A DNA stretch of 64,000 bases from Pseudocolwellia sp048296855 (lineage in GTDB: Bacteria > Pseudomonadota > Gammaproteobacteria > Enterobacterales > Alteromonadaceae), in NCBI GenBank assembly GCA_048296855.1, contig CP182631.1. One strand, given 5' to 3'. Below the pieces are notes generated by a model. That model was given only the letters and a program-made list of their open reading frames with translations, had not been told where the DNA came from and made no database searches. Shown here piece after piece: positions 16,236 to 24,903 of the stretch. How positions within the stretch are numbered: the stretch's first letter is position 1; each line of letters opens with the position of its first letter. The translations under genes were made by a program, and so were the position numbers.

Positions 16236-17026
16236 ATAACGATACCTTTAGCGATGAAACTTTATCTGCCTTTTTAGATGCTGAATTACCAGAGCAACAA
16301 ATGGAGCGGATCAGAGCTGCATTACTTGAAGATGATAACTTAGCTAACCGCCTAGCTGATTTAGCTATGGTTGACGAAATGATTGCGAATGAATACGACA
16401 AAATTAATCAGCAACCATTACCTGCGGCTATTAACGAATTACTCGCGGCAATTCCTGAAGATTCAGCTCCAGTAGAATCAATAAAAGCTGCTGAGCAGTT
16501 TACTGATAAAGCGCAAGCGGCGAATAAAGCAAACCATACAAATAACGAAAGTAATGTGGTTAGCCTTTGGCAACGTACTAAAAAATCAACCAATAAACCT
16601 TTTGCTATTGCGGCAAGTGTTGCAGTTGCTGCTGGGCTTTTTGCAACAGTATTTACTCAAAGCAATACAGGTAATAGCTGGCAAGAGGTTGTTCAAATAT
16701 TAGAACAACAAACCAGTGGTAATGAACAAGTATTATCAAATGGACAAACGATAAAAACACAGCTTACTTTTACAAATCAGCAAGGTGATTTTTGTCGTCA
16801 GTACGACATTAATAACGAGCAAGATGTTGAACATAGTATTGCTTGTAGAGTTAACCAACAATGGGAATTAAACTTAACGGTAATAGAACAAAAACACTCA
16901 ACTCAAAATTACCAAACGGCTACGTCAACGAGTTTGTTACGAGAACAAATAGATAGCATGGCAGTAGGTGATTTTTTAGATAAACAGCAAGAACAACAAT
17001 TTATTAATAACCGTTGGAAAAAATAA
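16232..17026 (+). CDS. Membrane-bound anti-sigma factor
   Basis: A 264-residue protein. Residues 1-60 (DETLSAFLDAELPEQQMERI) form the typical helical sigma-binding head of RseA-like anti-sigma factors, with no HxxxCxxC zinc motif. A single membrane helix at about residues 124-142 (FAIAASVAVAAGLFATVF) is followed by a 120-residue periplasmic domain with two Cys (DFCRQYD, SIACRVNQQWEL) that could form a disulphide. It overlaps the sigma gene by 4 bases. A full MITE-1 copy starts six bases after the stop. Confidence 0.85.
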   Translation: MNNDTFSDETLSAFLDAELPEQQMERIRAALLEDDNLANRLADLAMVDEMIANEYDKINQQPLPAAINELLAAIPEDSAPVESIKAAEQFTDKAQAANKANHTNNESNVVSLWQRTKKSTNKPFAIAASVAVAAGLFATVFTQSNTGNSWQEVVQILEQQTSGNEQVLSNGQTIKTQLTFTNQQGDFCRQYDINNEQDVEHSIACRVNQQWELNLTVIEQKHSTQNYQTATSTSLLREQIDSMAVGDFLDKQQEQQFINNRWKK

Positions 17027-17031
17027 CCAGA

Positions 17032-17343
17032 TATACCCGTTACCATTCAAGATGCAGGTTTCAGTGGGAACTAAAAACAATTTAGGCACAGATTTTACGT
17101 TCCAAACAAAATCTAAGTACATACATCCATGTATGCAAGGCATTAAGTTTACGTCATGGTTATTCCCTTACTAAAGTTAATAACGAAGCATAAATTGTTT
17201 TTAGACCCATCGAAGAAGCGCTTGAGCAAAATCACTTCTTCGTTAATGCTTTTTATAAGGGAACGACCATTATTACAAAGCATTGCCTTGAATTGATATC
17301 GCTCAAGTGCTCTGAAATAGCCTCTTGATTGGTAACGGGTATA
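17032..17343. mobile_element. MITE-1, full-length 312-bp non-coding element
   Basis: Terminal inverted repeats TATACCCGTTACCATTCAAG (left) and CTTGATTGGTAACGGGTATA (right) match at all but one position. The interior has no supported gene; an antisense frame across it has no ribosome site. Partial copies lie at 2190, 15685, 17925 and 32364. Such elements move with transposases supplied in trans, none of which is in the window. It ends 20 bases before the next start codon, so it forms that gene's promoter region. Confidence 0.8.
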
Positions 17344-17363
17344 AATCACACGAGGAAAAAACA

Positions 17364-17885
17364 ATGAAAAAAATTATCATGTTAGTCAGTATGGTCGGTT
17401 TACTTGCCGCTTGTGCGTCAAGCCCTGAATACAGAGCAGCAAAAAATAACGGTGTTGGTTATCAAGAGAGCATTTTGAACCAAGATAAAATACGCGTGCA
17501 TTTTAAAACACGTACCGACAATAAGCTAAAAGCGATTGATTACACCTTTTTACGCGCTGCTGAATTAACGGTACAGCAAGGCTACGATTGGTTTGTTGTA
17601 ACGAATCGCGATGTAATTATTGACGGACAAAATCAACCACGAAGCACTATACACACAGGTATTGGGACTCGTCGAGATTGTGGTATTTACGGTTGTAGCA
17701 ATCAACCCAGTACACATTTAGGTATTGGCTTTAACTTAGGCGATCAAGGGCAAGAAATTGAAAGCATTATCGATATAAAACTAGGTAAAGGTGTTCGCCC
17801 AGAACAGCAAGAAAGCTACGAAGCCCGTGAGATAATCACAAACATGCGCGCTAAGTATGAGTTGAAAGGTGAGCAAACGAATTAA
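17364..17885 (+). CDS. Lipoprotein, CC0125/CC1285-like family
   Basis: A 173-residue protein with a lipoprotein signal (MKKIIMLVSMVGLLAAC; lipobox LLAAC), so it is probably lipid-anchored. The body contains RAAELTVQQGYDWFVVTNRD, a mark I associate with the CC0125/CC1285 group of envelope lipoproteins of unknown role, followed by a glycine-rich region with TRRDCGIYGC. The ATG at 17364 is chosen over an upstream GTG/ATA region because GAGGAAAAAA lies directly before it. The right end of the MITE-1 element is 20 bases upstream. Confidence 0.8.
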   Translation: MKKIIMLVSMVGLLAACASSPEYRAAKNNGVGYQESILNQDKIRVHFKTRTDNKLKAIDYTFLRAAELTVQQGYDWFVVTNRDVIIDGQNQPRSTIHTGIGTRRDCGIYGCSNQPSTHLGIGFNLGDQGQEIESIIDIKLGKGVRPEQQESYEAREIITNMRAKYELKGEQTN

Positions 17886-17924
17886 TCTCTGTTCAGGATG
17901 ATAAGTTGAACTAAACAGCTGTTT

Positions 17925-17984
17925 TATACCCGTAACCATTCAAGATACACTCTGAAACTGAATTTTGATTAGTAACGGGTATAT
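17925..17984. repeat. 60-bp internally deleted MITE-1 copy
   Basis: TATACCCGTAACCATTCAAG on the left and GATTAGTAACGGGTATAT on the right, separated by about 20 bases. The rest of the 17886-18241 gap shows no gene. Confidence 0.65.
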
Positions 17985-18241
17985 GAGCGGATTTTTAAAG
18001 CAAAACAATTCAATCCTACAAAGGACAGGCATGAGGAAAGCTGTTTATTTAAATTTTTTAAAACTTTCAGCTTGCTTTATTGTTAACATTTAACTATTGA
18101 TCTGTAATAGCAAGAAAGGCTATAGTCGAGAACAATATTTGTGCTTTATTTAAGCCATTCCAAGGTTAAATAACAAATTAGATTTACGAAAATAATCAAA
18201 TAGAATTTATCTATAACAATAAAACTAGGAGAGTAATTATT

Positions 18242-19432
18242 ATGAATCAAAGTAATCGGGGCGTTATTTATAAAGGACCAGGTAAAGTTGCTGTTGAGGG
18301 AATTGATTTTCCTAAGTTATCTATAGGTAAACGCAAGTGTAATCATGGTGTTATTTTACGTGTATTAACGACTAACATATGTGGTTCAGATCAACATATG
18401 GTGCGTGGTCGTACTACGGCTGAATCAGGGTTGGTATTAGGTCATGAAATTACTGGTCAAATTATTGAGTGTGGTAGTGACGTAGAGTTTCTTCATGAAG
18501 GTGATATTGTTTCTGTTCCATTCAATATAGCATGTGGTCGTTGTCGTAATTGTAAAGAAGGCTTAACAGGCATTTGCCTTAATGTTAATCCAGCTCGTCC
18601 TGGTGCCGCCTATGGTTATGTTGATATGGGTGGTTGGGTTGGTGGCCAAGCTGAATATGTTATGGTGCCATACGCAGATTTTAATTTGTTGAAATTTCCT
18701 AATTCAGATCAAGCCATGGAAAAAATACGTGATTTGACTCTATTATCTGATATTTTCCCTACAGGTTTTCATGGTTGTGTAACCGCTGGCGTTGGTCCAG
18801 GTTCTACAGTCTATATTGCTGGAGCAGGACCTGTTGGTTTAGCTGCAGCAGTGTCAGCACAGCTGCTAGGTGCCGCTTGTGTTATTGTTGGCGACATGAT
18901 TGAAGATCGTCTAGCACAAGCAAGAAGCTTTGGTTGTGAAACCATTGATTTACGTGAAGATGGCGACATGGAAGATAAACTGGAAGTTATTTTAGGTGAG
19001 CGAGAAGTCGATGCTTTTGTTGACTGTGTTGGTTTTGAAGCACATGGTTGTGGATGTAATCATGGAAAAGAAGCTCCAGCTACTGTACTTAATTCAGCGA
19101 TGCAAATTACGCGGGCAGGTGGTCAAATTGGTATTCCAGGCTTGTACGTAACCGAAGATCCAGGTGCACAAGATGATGCGGCTAAAATAGGAGCATTGAG
19201 CATGCGCTTTGGTTTAGGTTGGGCTAAGTCACATTCATTCCATACAGGTCAATGTCCAGCAATGCGTTATCAGCGTCCGTTGATGCAAGCTATTTTATTT
19301 GACAAAGTTAAAATAGCTGATGCTGTTAATGTACAAATGATATCTCTAGATCAAGCGCCTGAAGGCTACGCTGATTTTGATGGTGGGGCAGCGAAGAAGT
19401 TTGTTATTGATCCTCATGGTTCATTCATTTAA
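18242..19432 (+). CDS. fdhA: Glutathione-independent formaldehyde dehydrogenase (zinc, NAD)
   Basis: A 396-residue zinc-dependent medium-chain dehydrogenase, the usual length for Pseudomonas-type FdhA, which oxidises formaldehyde to formate with tightly bound NAD. Visible marks: catalytic zinc ligand in NICGSDQHMVRG and GHEITGQ, structural zinc cysteines in CGRCRNCKEGLTGIC, nucleotide-binding GAGPVGLAAA at about residues 196-205, and the family-specific long insert GCGCNHGKEAPATVLN. A clear AGGAGAG ribosome site precedes the ATG and a strong terminator follows, so it is monocistronic. It might detoxify formaldehyde from demethylation reactions; no demethylase gene is adjacent. Confidence 0.9.
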   Translation: MNQSNRGVIYKGPGKVAVEGIDFPKLSIGKRKCNHGVILRVLTTNICGSDQHMVRGRTTAESGLVLGHEITGQIIECGSDVEFLHEGDIVSVPFNIACGRCRNCKEGLTGICLNVNPARPGAAYGYVDMGGWVGGQAEYVMVPYADFNLLKFPNSDQAMEKIRDLTLLSDIFPTGFHGCVTAGVGPGSTVYIAGAGPVGLAAAVSAQLLGAACVIVGDMIEDRLAQARSFGCETIDLREDGDMEDKLEVILGEREVDAFVDCVGFEAHGCGCNHGKEAPATVLNSAMQITRAGGQIGIPGLYVTEDPGAQDDAAKIGALSMRFGLGWAKSHSFHTGQCPAMRYQRPLMQAILFDKVKIADAVNVQMISLDQAPEGYADFDGGAAKKFVIDPHGSFI

Positions 19433-19493
19433 GACTTGTTGAGTTAGAATTACTTATCGAACGTAGTCATGTATTCTACGTTGTTACTAAAAT

Positions 19494-19522
19494 AAAAAAC
19501 GCCTCTCAGGCGTTTTTTATTT
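19494..19522 (+). terminator. Rho-independent terminator of fdhA
   Basis: AACGCCT / AGGCGTT stem with a 3-nt loop, preceded by A run and followed by six T. Confidence 0.9.
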
Positions 19523-19681
19523 TATACGTTTAAAAATTTTCCATGAAATAAATATTATAGATATTGCCAGAGGCTAATAATTTAGACTGTTATTGAAATG
19601 ACTTGAATATACTCGTTGCAGAATGCAACATAATCATTATGTTAACGGGTATATAATTAAAAATTGTGTAGAGAATATGGT

Positions 19682-21265
19682 TTGATTAAAAAAACTCATC
19701 TTATAATGGTTTGTTTAGCTCTAACGCTGACATCATGCACTTATCTAAAATATTCAGCCATTCAGGCTGAGTATACAAAGCTTCAAAATGCAGATCCCAG
19801 TCAAATTAATCTAAAGCATATGTTAGACCAAGAAACCTTTTTTGTTTGGGGGAAATCAATAGCTCATTCAAATAATTATGCTAATACCCCTATAGCTATT
19901 GCTGCGTATTCTAGCAAATTTAAAAACCGTGAGCGAGTTGACACAATGTTCTTTAAAAGAACCAACACGCATTATGGTTTAAACCTTCCTGAAGGTGAGT
20001 ACACCTTACTTGTTTATGCCGATATAAATAAAGATGGATTGTTTCATCAATCTGAAATAGTTGGTGAGAAAGCGTTAGCTTTAAATACAACAAACTTTCC
20101 AGACAAACTTGCCAAGCAAATAGATATAAAGCTGATAACAAGTTCTAGTGTAGATTGGGCCGAGAATATTGTAACGCCTAAAATCATTGAGACAGAGCAA
20201 TCCGCGTATTATCCAGCGGGAAGTATTCGCAGCTTAGATGACCCTATGTTTGATGAAAAAATTGCCACTATGGGTATGTACGATCCTGCTTCATTTTTAG
20301 AAAATGCAAAAACTATGTTTTATGCCTTAGAAGAAAATGTTGCACATAAAATTCCTGTTATTTTTGTTCATGGTATTGGCGGTAGCTCAAGATCGTTTAA
20401 ACCCATTATTGAACACATGGATAAAAATCGTTATCAAGCGTGGTTTTTTTATTATCCTTCTGGTGGCGACCTTGATCAATTAGCCGACTTTTTTTACAAC
20501 ATTTTTCTCTCAGGAAACGTTATTCCTATGGGGGATATGCCTATGGTAATAGTTGCTCATAGTATGGGAGGCCTTGTAGTACGAGAAGCATTTAATCAAT
20601 ACGAAGGCAAAGTAAATGAAAATAAAGTTGAATTGTTTGTAAGTATATCAACTCCATTTGGTGGTCATCCTTCGGCAGCTGCAGGTGAAAAGCACGGACT
20701 TATCGTATTACCTTCTTGGCGAGATTTAAATCCAACAAGCAAATTTATAAAAGAACTCTATCGAAAACCATTATCTAGACTTGTAAATCATCAGCTTTTT
20801 TATACGTTTAATAACTCAGGTATGTTGAAGTTAGGCGAAAACAGTGATGGTGTTGTACCGTTATCAAGTCAGTTGCATCCTGAAGTACAAAAGCAATCGC
20901 GTGGGCAATTTGGCTTTAACAGCGGCCATGTAGATATTTTAGAAAATAAAGACATGATCTTACACCTATTGAAAAGCATGTCTGGTATTAAGAGTATTTT
21001 TCCTGAATCACATTTAAAGATACTCGTTAATGGTGGCTTCGACGTTAATTTAACAAATGATTACAGCCTTCGTAGCCAGCATTTAATTAGTTATGCGGGT
21101 AAATATATTGTGATGTTAGTTAAAGGCATGCTCAAACCTATTAATTCGCAGCAAGAGAGTTACATTAAAGCGATTAGGGGAGAAGTGGAAGCAACTACAG
21201 AAATGGAAAAAGAATTTATAAAGTTTATGAGGGAATACCCTGAAATAGTTGATAGTGTTTTATAA
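19682..21265 (+). CDS. Alpha/beta-hydrolase lipoprotein (lipase/esterase-like)
   Basis: A ~527-residue protein with a lipoprotein-type signal (IKKTHLIMVCLALTLTSC) and a C-terminal alpha/beta-hydrolase domain from about residue 220. Visible marks: oxyanion segment IPVIFVHGIGGSSRSF, nucleophile elbow VAHSMGGLV (Ser), acid candidate in ENSDGVVPLSS and a late His in NSGHVDILEN. The N-terminal 200 residues include a DINKDGLFHQSE segment resembling a calcium loop. No ATG fits; a TTG at 19682 with a lysine-rich leader is preferred, with TTG at 19664 as an alternative. Substrate unknown; possibly phospholipid or ester hydrolysis at the envelope. Confidence 0.8.
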   Translation: MIKKTHLIMVCLALTLTSCTYLKYSAIQAEYTKLQNADPSQINLKHMLDQETFFVWGKSIAHSNNYANTPIAIAAYSSKFKNRERVDTMFFKRTNTHYGLNLPEGEYTLLVYADINKDGLFHQSEIVGEKALALNTTNFPDKLAKQIDIKLITSSSVDWAENIVTPKIIETEQSAYYPAGSIRSLDDPMFDEKIATMGMYDPASFLENAKTMFYALEENVAHKIPVIFVHGIGGSSRSFKPIIEHMDKNRYQAWFFYYPSGGDLDQLADFFYNIFLSGNVIPMGDMPMVIVAHSMGGLVVREAFNQYEGKVNENKVELFVSISTPFGGHPSAAAGEKHGLIVLPSWRDLNPTSKFIKELYRKPLSRLVNHQLFYTFNNSGMLKLGENSDGVVPLSSQLHPEVQKQSRGQFGFNSGHVDILENKDMILHLLKSMSGIKSIFPESHLKILVNGGFDVNLTNDYSLRSQHLISYAGKYIVMLVKGMLKPINSQQESYIKAIRGEVEATTEMEKEFIKFMREYPEIVDSVL

Positions 21266-21425
21266 GAGTAACTTTGTACTTTAAATTAGAGCAAAAAGAT
21301 AAAGCTAAATCTGAGTTTAATAAAATATTGCCAACGAACCTTTGTTTGTGCATCGCTATTTAAGCAACTATTATTTGCCTCTGAATGAGGCGTTAGGTTT
21401 ACAAATTTTCAACTAAGGAGTGGTT

Positions 21426-21920
21426 ATGTTAAAAAAAATAAATATCTTTATTTTAGTTATATTTATGTCTGGATTTTCATTTGCAGAGGGTGTGATTGAT
21501 AAAGAACAAGTTCTTAATATTAATAGGGAGATATATCAAGCACTATTAGATGGAGATATATCTATTATCGAAAAATATATATCTCCAGAATCTAAGATTA
21601 CTATTGATTTTGATCCTGCATTAGATAAAGGGGAAACAGAAGTCTCATATGATAACTATTTAAAAATGGCTAAAGTTACAATGTCTATGATGAAAAACCC
21701 TAATGTAAATATTGAATATAAGGAGGAGATAAAATCAGCCTTTTTAGATACCAAGAACAATCAAGTAATAGTCAAATCAAGAAGTACCACTATTAGTGAA
21801 ATGATGGGGATGAAATTAGAAGATATATCAGAAGATGAAAGTGTTTATGGGATTGTTAATGAACAAATAAAGTTAATATTGTTCAAAAATAAATTGATTA
21901 GCTCTAAGCCAATGAAATAA
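21426..21920 (+). CDS. Small exported protein, possibly NTF2-like
   Basis: A 164-residue protein with a signal peptide (LKKINIFILVIFMSGFSFA). The mature part begins VIDKEQVLNINREIYQALLDGDISIIEKYIS, a helix and turn typical of NTF2-like/DUF4440-type domains, followed by alternating strands. The family call is tentative. AAGGAG six bases before the ATG at 21426 fixes the start; an in-frame GTG at 21420 lies inside that site. Single gene with low GC. Confidence 0.6.
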   Translation: MLKKINIFILVIFMSGFSFAEGVIDKEQVLNINREIYQALLDGDISIIEKYISPESKITIDFDPALDKGETEVSYDNYLKMAKVTMSMMKNPNVNIEYKEEIKSAFLDTKNNQVIVKSRSTTISEMMGMKLEDISEDESVYGIVNEQIKLILFKNKLISSKPMK

Positions 21921-22010
21921 ACTTACAATTTACTCAAAAGGACTAAAATGGTTGGCAAAACGTTATGTGTTTTACCAATATTTATGGTTATTTAACCTAA
22001 GGATTTAAAA

Positions 22011-22289
22011 ATGCTTAAGAAGATGATTTTATCGGTCAGTTTATTATTATCATGTAATGCATACTGTGCGGATTTCCCTAATGTAGCGCTTACTGCTGAG
22101 CAGTGTGAAGATTGGATTTATACCGAATATTTAAGTTTAACTGAAGATAATAAAAAGGTAGTTAAAAGCTCTTGCGCTAAACGATATTCTTCGGAAAATG
22201 GAATGAGTAATTGTACTGTTTTCGAAGGCGAAGATTTCATTAAACACTTAAAGAAGCTTGCTAAAGCACAGTGCAAGGAAGAGGAATAA
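22011..22289 (+). CDS. Small secreted cysteine-containing protein
   Basis: A 92-residue protein with a signal peptide (MLKKMILSVSLLLSCNAYCA) and four cysteines in the mature part (EQCEDW, KSSCAKRY, SNCTVFEG, AQCKEEE), which could form two disulphides in the periplasm. No named family recognised. AAGGA precedes the ATG and a strong terminator follows. Confidence 0.6.
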   Translation: MLKKMILSVSLLLSCNAYCADFPNVALTAEQCEDWIYTEYLSLTEDNKKVVKSSCAKRYSSENGMSNCTVFEGEDFIKHLKKLAKAQCKEEE

Positions 22290-22316
22290 ACACTTAGCAT
22301 CAACTTGGACATGATC

Positions 22317-22350
22317 AAAAAAGGAACATTTTTATGTTCCTTTTTTATTT
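22317..22350. terminator. Bidirectional terminator
   Basis: AAAAAAGGAACAT / ATGTTCCTTTTTT stem with a 3-nt loop and T tract, between genes ending at 22289 (plus) and 22382 (minus). Confidence 0.9.
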
Positions 22351-22381
22351 TTAAAGCGATTACTTGTACATACTTTACTTT

Positions 22382-23152
22382 TTATTTGTTACTCTGCTCA
22401 ATGGCTTTACTAAATGTTTGCTCTAACTGAGCAGCACCACTTAACATAAACCCATGATCTGAGCTTAATAAAAACAAGCTGACGCCGGCTTTTATCCAAC
22501 GAGGTAACTCGGTTAAATCACCAACAAACATGCCGCAATTTTTATTGTGTTTTTTACATGCCGCTACTATTTTTTCTACCGCGACCATAACACTTGGGTG
22601 GCTAGCGTCTGTTTGTTGTAAGGCTACGGTTAAGTCCATTCTGCCAATAAAAATACAGTCGATTCCTTCTACTTGGCAAATTTCGTCAATGTTATCTACT
22701 GCTTCAAGATCTTCTATTTGCGCGATTACACAGGTTTCGTTTTTATTGGCTAATAAGTTTTCAGGGAGTTTATTCGTGGTGTATCCGGCAAAGCGTGTTG
22801 AGCCAGCATAGCCTCTACCATCTGGGCCAAAAAAGCATTTTTTAACAATTCGGCGAGCATGTTCAGCATTTAATACATGAGGAATAACGACGCCGTCGGC
22901 ACCAGTGTCTAGCGCATTTAAAATGGTTGAGTTTTCACTGTCTGGAATACGAACTACCACAGGCTTTTTCTTCGACTTCGCTGCTAAAATACAAGTGTCT
23001 AAATCGCCACGATCAAAAGGAGCATGTTCGGCATCTAAGCATAATACGTCTAAATTAGTATGAGCTAATACTTCGGTATTATGAAAATGTGTGCTTTTGA
23101 TAAAAGTACCTAATAATGGTTTTTTCTGCGCTAACTTTTCTTTTAAATTCAT
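22382..23152 (-). CDS. HpcH/HpaI-family aldolase
   Basis: A 256-residue class II (metal-dependent) pyruvate aldolase relative. Marks: LGTFIKSTHF at the N-terminus, LDAEHAPFDRGDL, ADGVVIPHVLNAEHA, GPDGRGYAGSTRFAGYT, CVIAQIEDLEAV with the metal-binding Glu and FIGRMDLTVALQ with the Asp. Family members cleave 4-hydroxy-2-oxo acids to pyruvate plus an aldehyde, usually as the last step of a catabolic route. It is the last gene of the minus-strand operon hisD-like, lacI-type, hydrolase, aldolase. The substrate is not known. Confidence 0.85.
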   Translation of the reverse strand: MNLKEKLAQKKPLLGTFIKSTHFHNTEVLAHTNLDVLCLDAEHAPFDRGDLDTCILAAKSKKKPVVVRIPDSENSTILNALDTGADGVVIPHVLNAEHARRIVKKCFFGPDGRGYAGSTRFAGYTTNKLPENLLANKNETCVIAQIEDLEAVDNIDEICQVEGIDCIFIGRMDLTVALQQTDASHPSVMVAVEKIVAACKKHNKNCGMFVGDLTELPRWIKAGVSLFLLSSDHGFMLSGAAQLEQTFSKAIEQSNK

Positions 23153-23167
23153 GATTATTTCCTAATG

Positions 23168-23878
23168 TTACGCGTTATCGGGTGATAAATACCAAAGTGT
23201 TAATGCATGAGATACTTTTTCAGCTTGCTCTAAAGGTGAAAAGTGTGCGCATTCATCCAATAATAATAAGTCACTGTTGGGTAATGATTTATGCATATAT
23301 TGTTGATGCTCTACGGCACATATTTTGTCTTGTTTACCGCTAATAATAAGTATGTCGGCATTAAGTTGCTCAAGCACATTAAGCGTATCAGGTCTGTCTT
23401 CTATTGCCATAGCTTGTGCAGCAAAGCATTTTTCACCAAGAGATAATGCCATATCAAGAATTAACTTCTGATGATTTTCGTTTTGCTTATAAAGGTAGTT
23501 AGGCATAAAGGTATTTTTAATTAATTCGGTTAACTGCCCGTCGGTTGCTTGTTTTATTTGTGCGGCGCGTCCGGCTTTTCGTTCAGGTAAGTCGGCATGG
23601 CAATTTGAATTAACTAAAGCAAGTTTAACAATAAGATGAGGATGCGTTTTAGCGACTTCTTCAGCGACAATACCGCCCATTGAAAAGCCAATAATAGCGC
23701 AGGGTTGATCATTTGTTGCTTTTATAACGAGAGCGGCCATTTCTGCGAGAGTGGCTTCTTGCGTAAATTGCACCACAGATACATGGTTGCAATGCTTTTT
23801 TAATTGATTAATTTGGTGGGTAAACATGGCACCTGTACATAAGGTGCCGGGTAAAATTAATATAGGTAAAGAATGCAT
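23168..23878 (-). CDS. Alpha/beta hydrolase
   Basis: A 236-residue cytoplasmic alpha/beta-hydrolase. Marks: PILILPGTLCTGAMF (oxyanion region), nucleophile elbow IGFSMGGIVAEEV with Ser, acid in ISGKQDKICAVEH and His in DECAHFSPLEQ. It resembles 3-oxoadipate enol-lactonase or carboxylesterase-like hydrolases. It sits 15 bases before the aldolase and 14 after the LacI gene, so it belongs to the same catabolic operon and may open a lactone or ester intermediate; this is inferred. Confidence 0.85.
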   Translation of the reverse strand: MHSLPILILPGTLCTGAMFTHQINQLKKHCNHVSVVQFTQEATLAEMAALVIKATNDQPCAIIGFSMGGIVAEEVAKTHPHLIVKLALVNSNCHADLPERKAGRAAQIKQATDGQLTELIKNTFMPNYLYKQNENHQKLILDMALSLGEKCFAAQAMAIEDRPDTLNVLEQLNADILIISGKQDKICAVEHQQYMHKSLPNSDLLLLDECAHFSPLEQAEKVSHALTLWYLSPDNA

Positions 23879-23892
23879 CTAAAATAACCTAG

Positions 23893-24900
23893 TTAAGGTC
23901 GCTTTACAGAATTCCCTTTAATTAAGGTGCCCGTTAATACACGAGCTTCTGGCGGCGAATCAGAGTTTTTAATATGCTCTAATAACATGTCTACAGCTGC
24001 TTTTACCAATTGCTCTACCGGTTGTTTTATGGTGGTTACTTGGTAACTCTGCCAAAACGAAGAGGCGATGCCGTCAAACCCTACAACAGACATATCGTTT
24101 GGAATATGTATGTTGTGGTTTTCTCTTATTTCGTCAATTACACCTATGGCCATTGTATCATTACTACATACTACAGCATCGGGAGCAGGGTGCTTTTTCA
24201 ACCACTTAGCAAGGCAATCTCTGCCCGACTGGTAGGTGTAATCGCCGTAAAGAACATGAACGTTTTTTTCACCCATTTTTTCTAGTAAATCAAGGGTGAT
24301 CTCTCTACGTTCATTGGCTACATCAGAATCTGTTGGTCCTGAAAGCACTAAATAAGACTGAGGATTATTCAGCTTTAATTCAGCAAGCAGTTGTTTAATA
24401 CCTTGTTCGTGATTACAGCAAACTGTATTGGTTGACGCATCAGGAACATTACGGTTATAGAGCACAACGGGTACTTTATGTTGCTCAAATTGGGCTAAGC
24501 GTTGGCTTTCAAAATGAGCAGCAAGTGCGATAACGCCATCTACTTGGAAGGTCCAGATTTGTTCAAATAAATCATCTACACCATCGGCATCATCTAAGGT
24601 AAATAATAAAACTCGCTTATTGCGAGCCGCAAGTTGCTTACTGACTTGCGAAAGTACTTCAGGATAGTTTTCGTTTGCACGTGATGAAACAATTACAGCA
24701 ACCATGCCAGACTGTTTAGTAATTAACATTCTGGCGATAGCATTAGGTCGATAACCCATTTTATTTGCGGTTGTCATAACCTTTTCACGTGTTTTTTGCG
24801 AAACACTTAACCCTGGTCGAAACACGCGTGATACGGCTGATTGTGATACACCAGCCTCACGCGCGACATCATAAGAAGTTACTTTTTTATTTTTACTCAA
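23893..24900 (-). CDS. LacI-family transcriptional regulator
   Basis: A 335-residue regulator. Residues 6-30 form the LacI-type helix-turn-helix (TSYDVAREAGVSQSAVSRVF), with the hinge helix near 50-60 (YRPNAIARMLITKQSG), then a periplasmic-binding-protein-like effector domain with TNTVCCNHEQGI and VVCSNDTMAIGVIDEIRE. It is encoded within the hisD-like operon, three bases after that gene. The probable binding site is TGACTTCGAAGTCA, found at 6873, 9179 and, in near-perfect form, 26260, all in divergent promoter regions of genes with related roles. Effector unknown. Confidence 0.9.
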   Translation of the reverse strand: MSKNKKVTSYDVAREAGVSQSAVSRVFRPGLSVSQKTREKVMTTANKMGYRPNAIARMLITKQSGMVAVIVSSRANENYPEVLSQVSKQLAARNKRVLLFTLDDADGVDDLFEQIWTFQVDGVIALAAHFESQRLAQFEQHKVPVVLYNRNVPDASTNTVCCNHEQGIKQLLAELKLNNPQSYLVLSGPTDSDVANERREITLDLLEKMGEKNVHVLYGDYTYQSGRDCLAKWLKKHPAPDAVVCSNDTMAIGVIDEIRENHNIHIPNDMSVVGFDGIASSFWQSYQVTTIKQPVEQLVKAAVDMLLEHIKNSDSPPEARVLTGTLIKGNSVKRP

Positions 24901-24903
24901 TGT

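Noticed and set aside
17149..17364. 71-residue antisense reading frame within MITE-1
   Set aside because: No ribosome site, no domain, and it spans the inverted-repeat element end to end.
19606..19653. Further MITE-1 copy before the lipase gene
   Set aside because: The outer ends (TATACTCGTT and AACGGGTATA) are similar, but the interior does not match; too degenerate to call.
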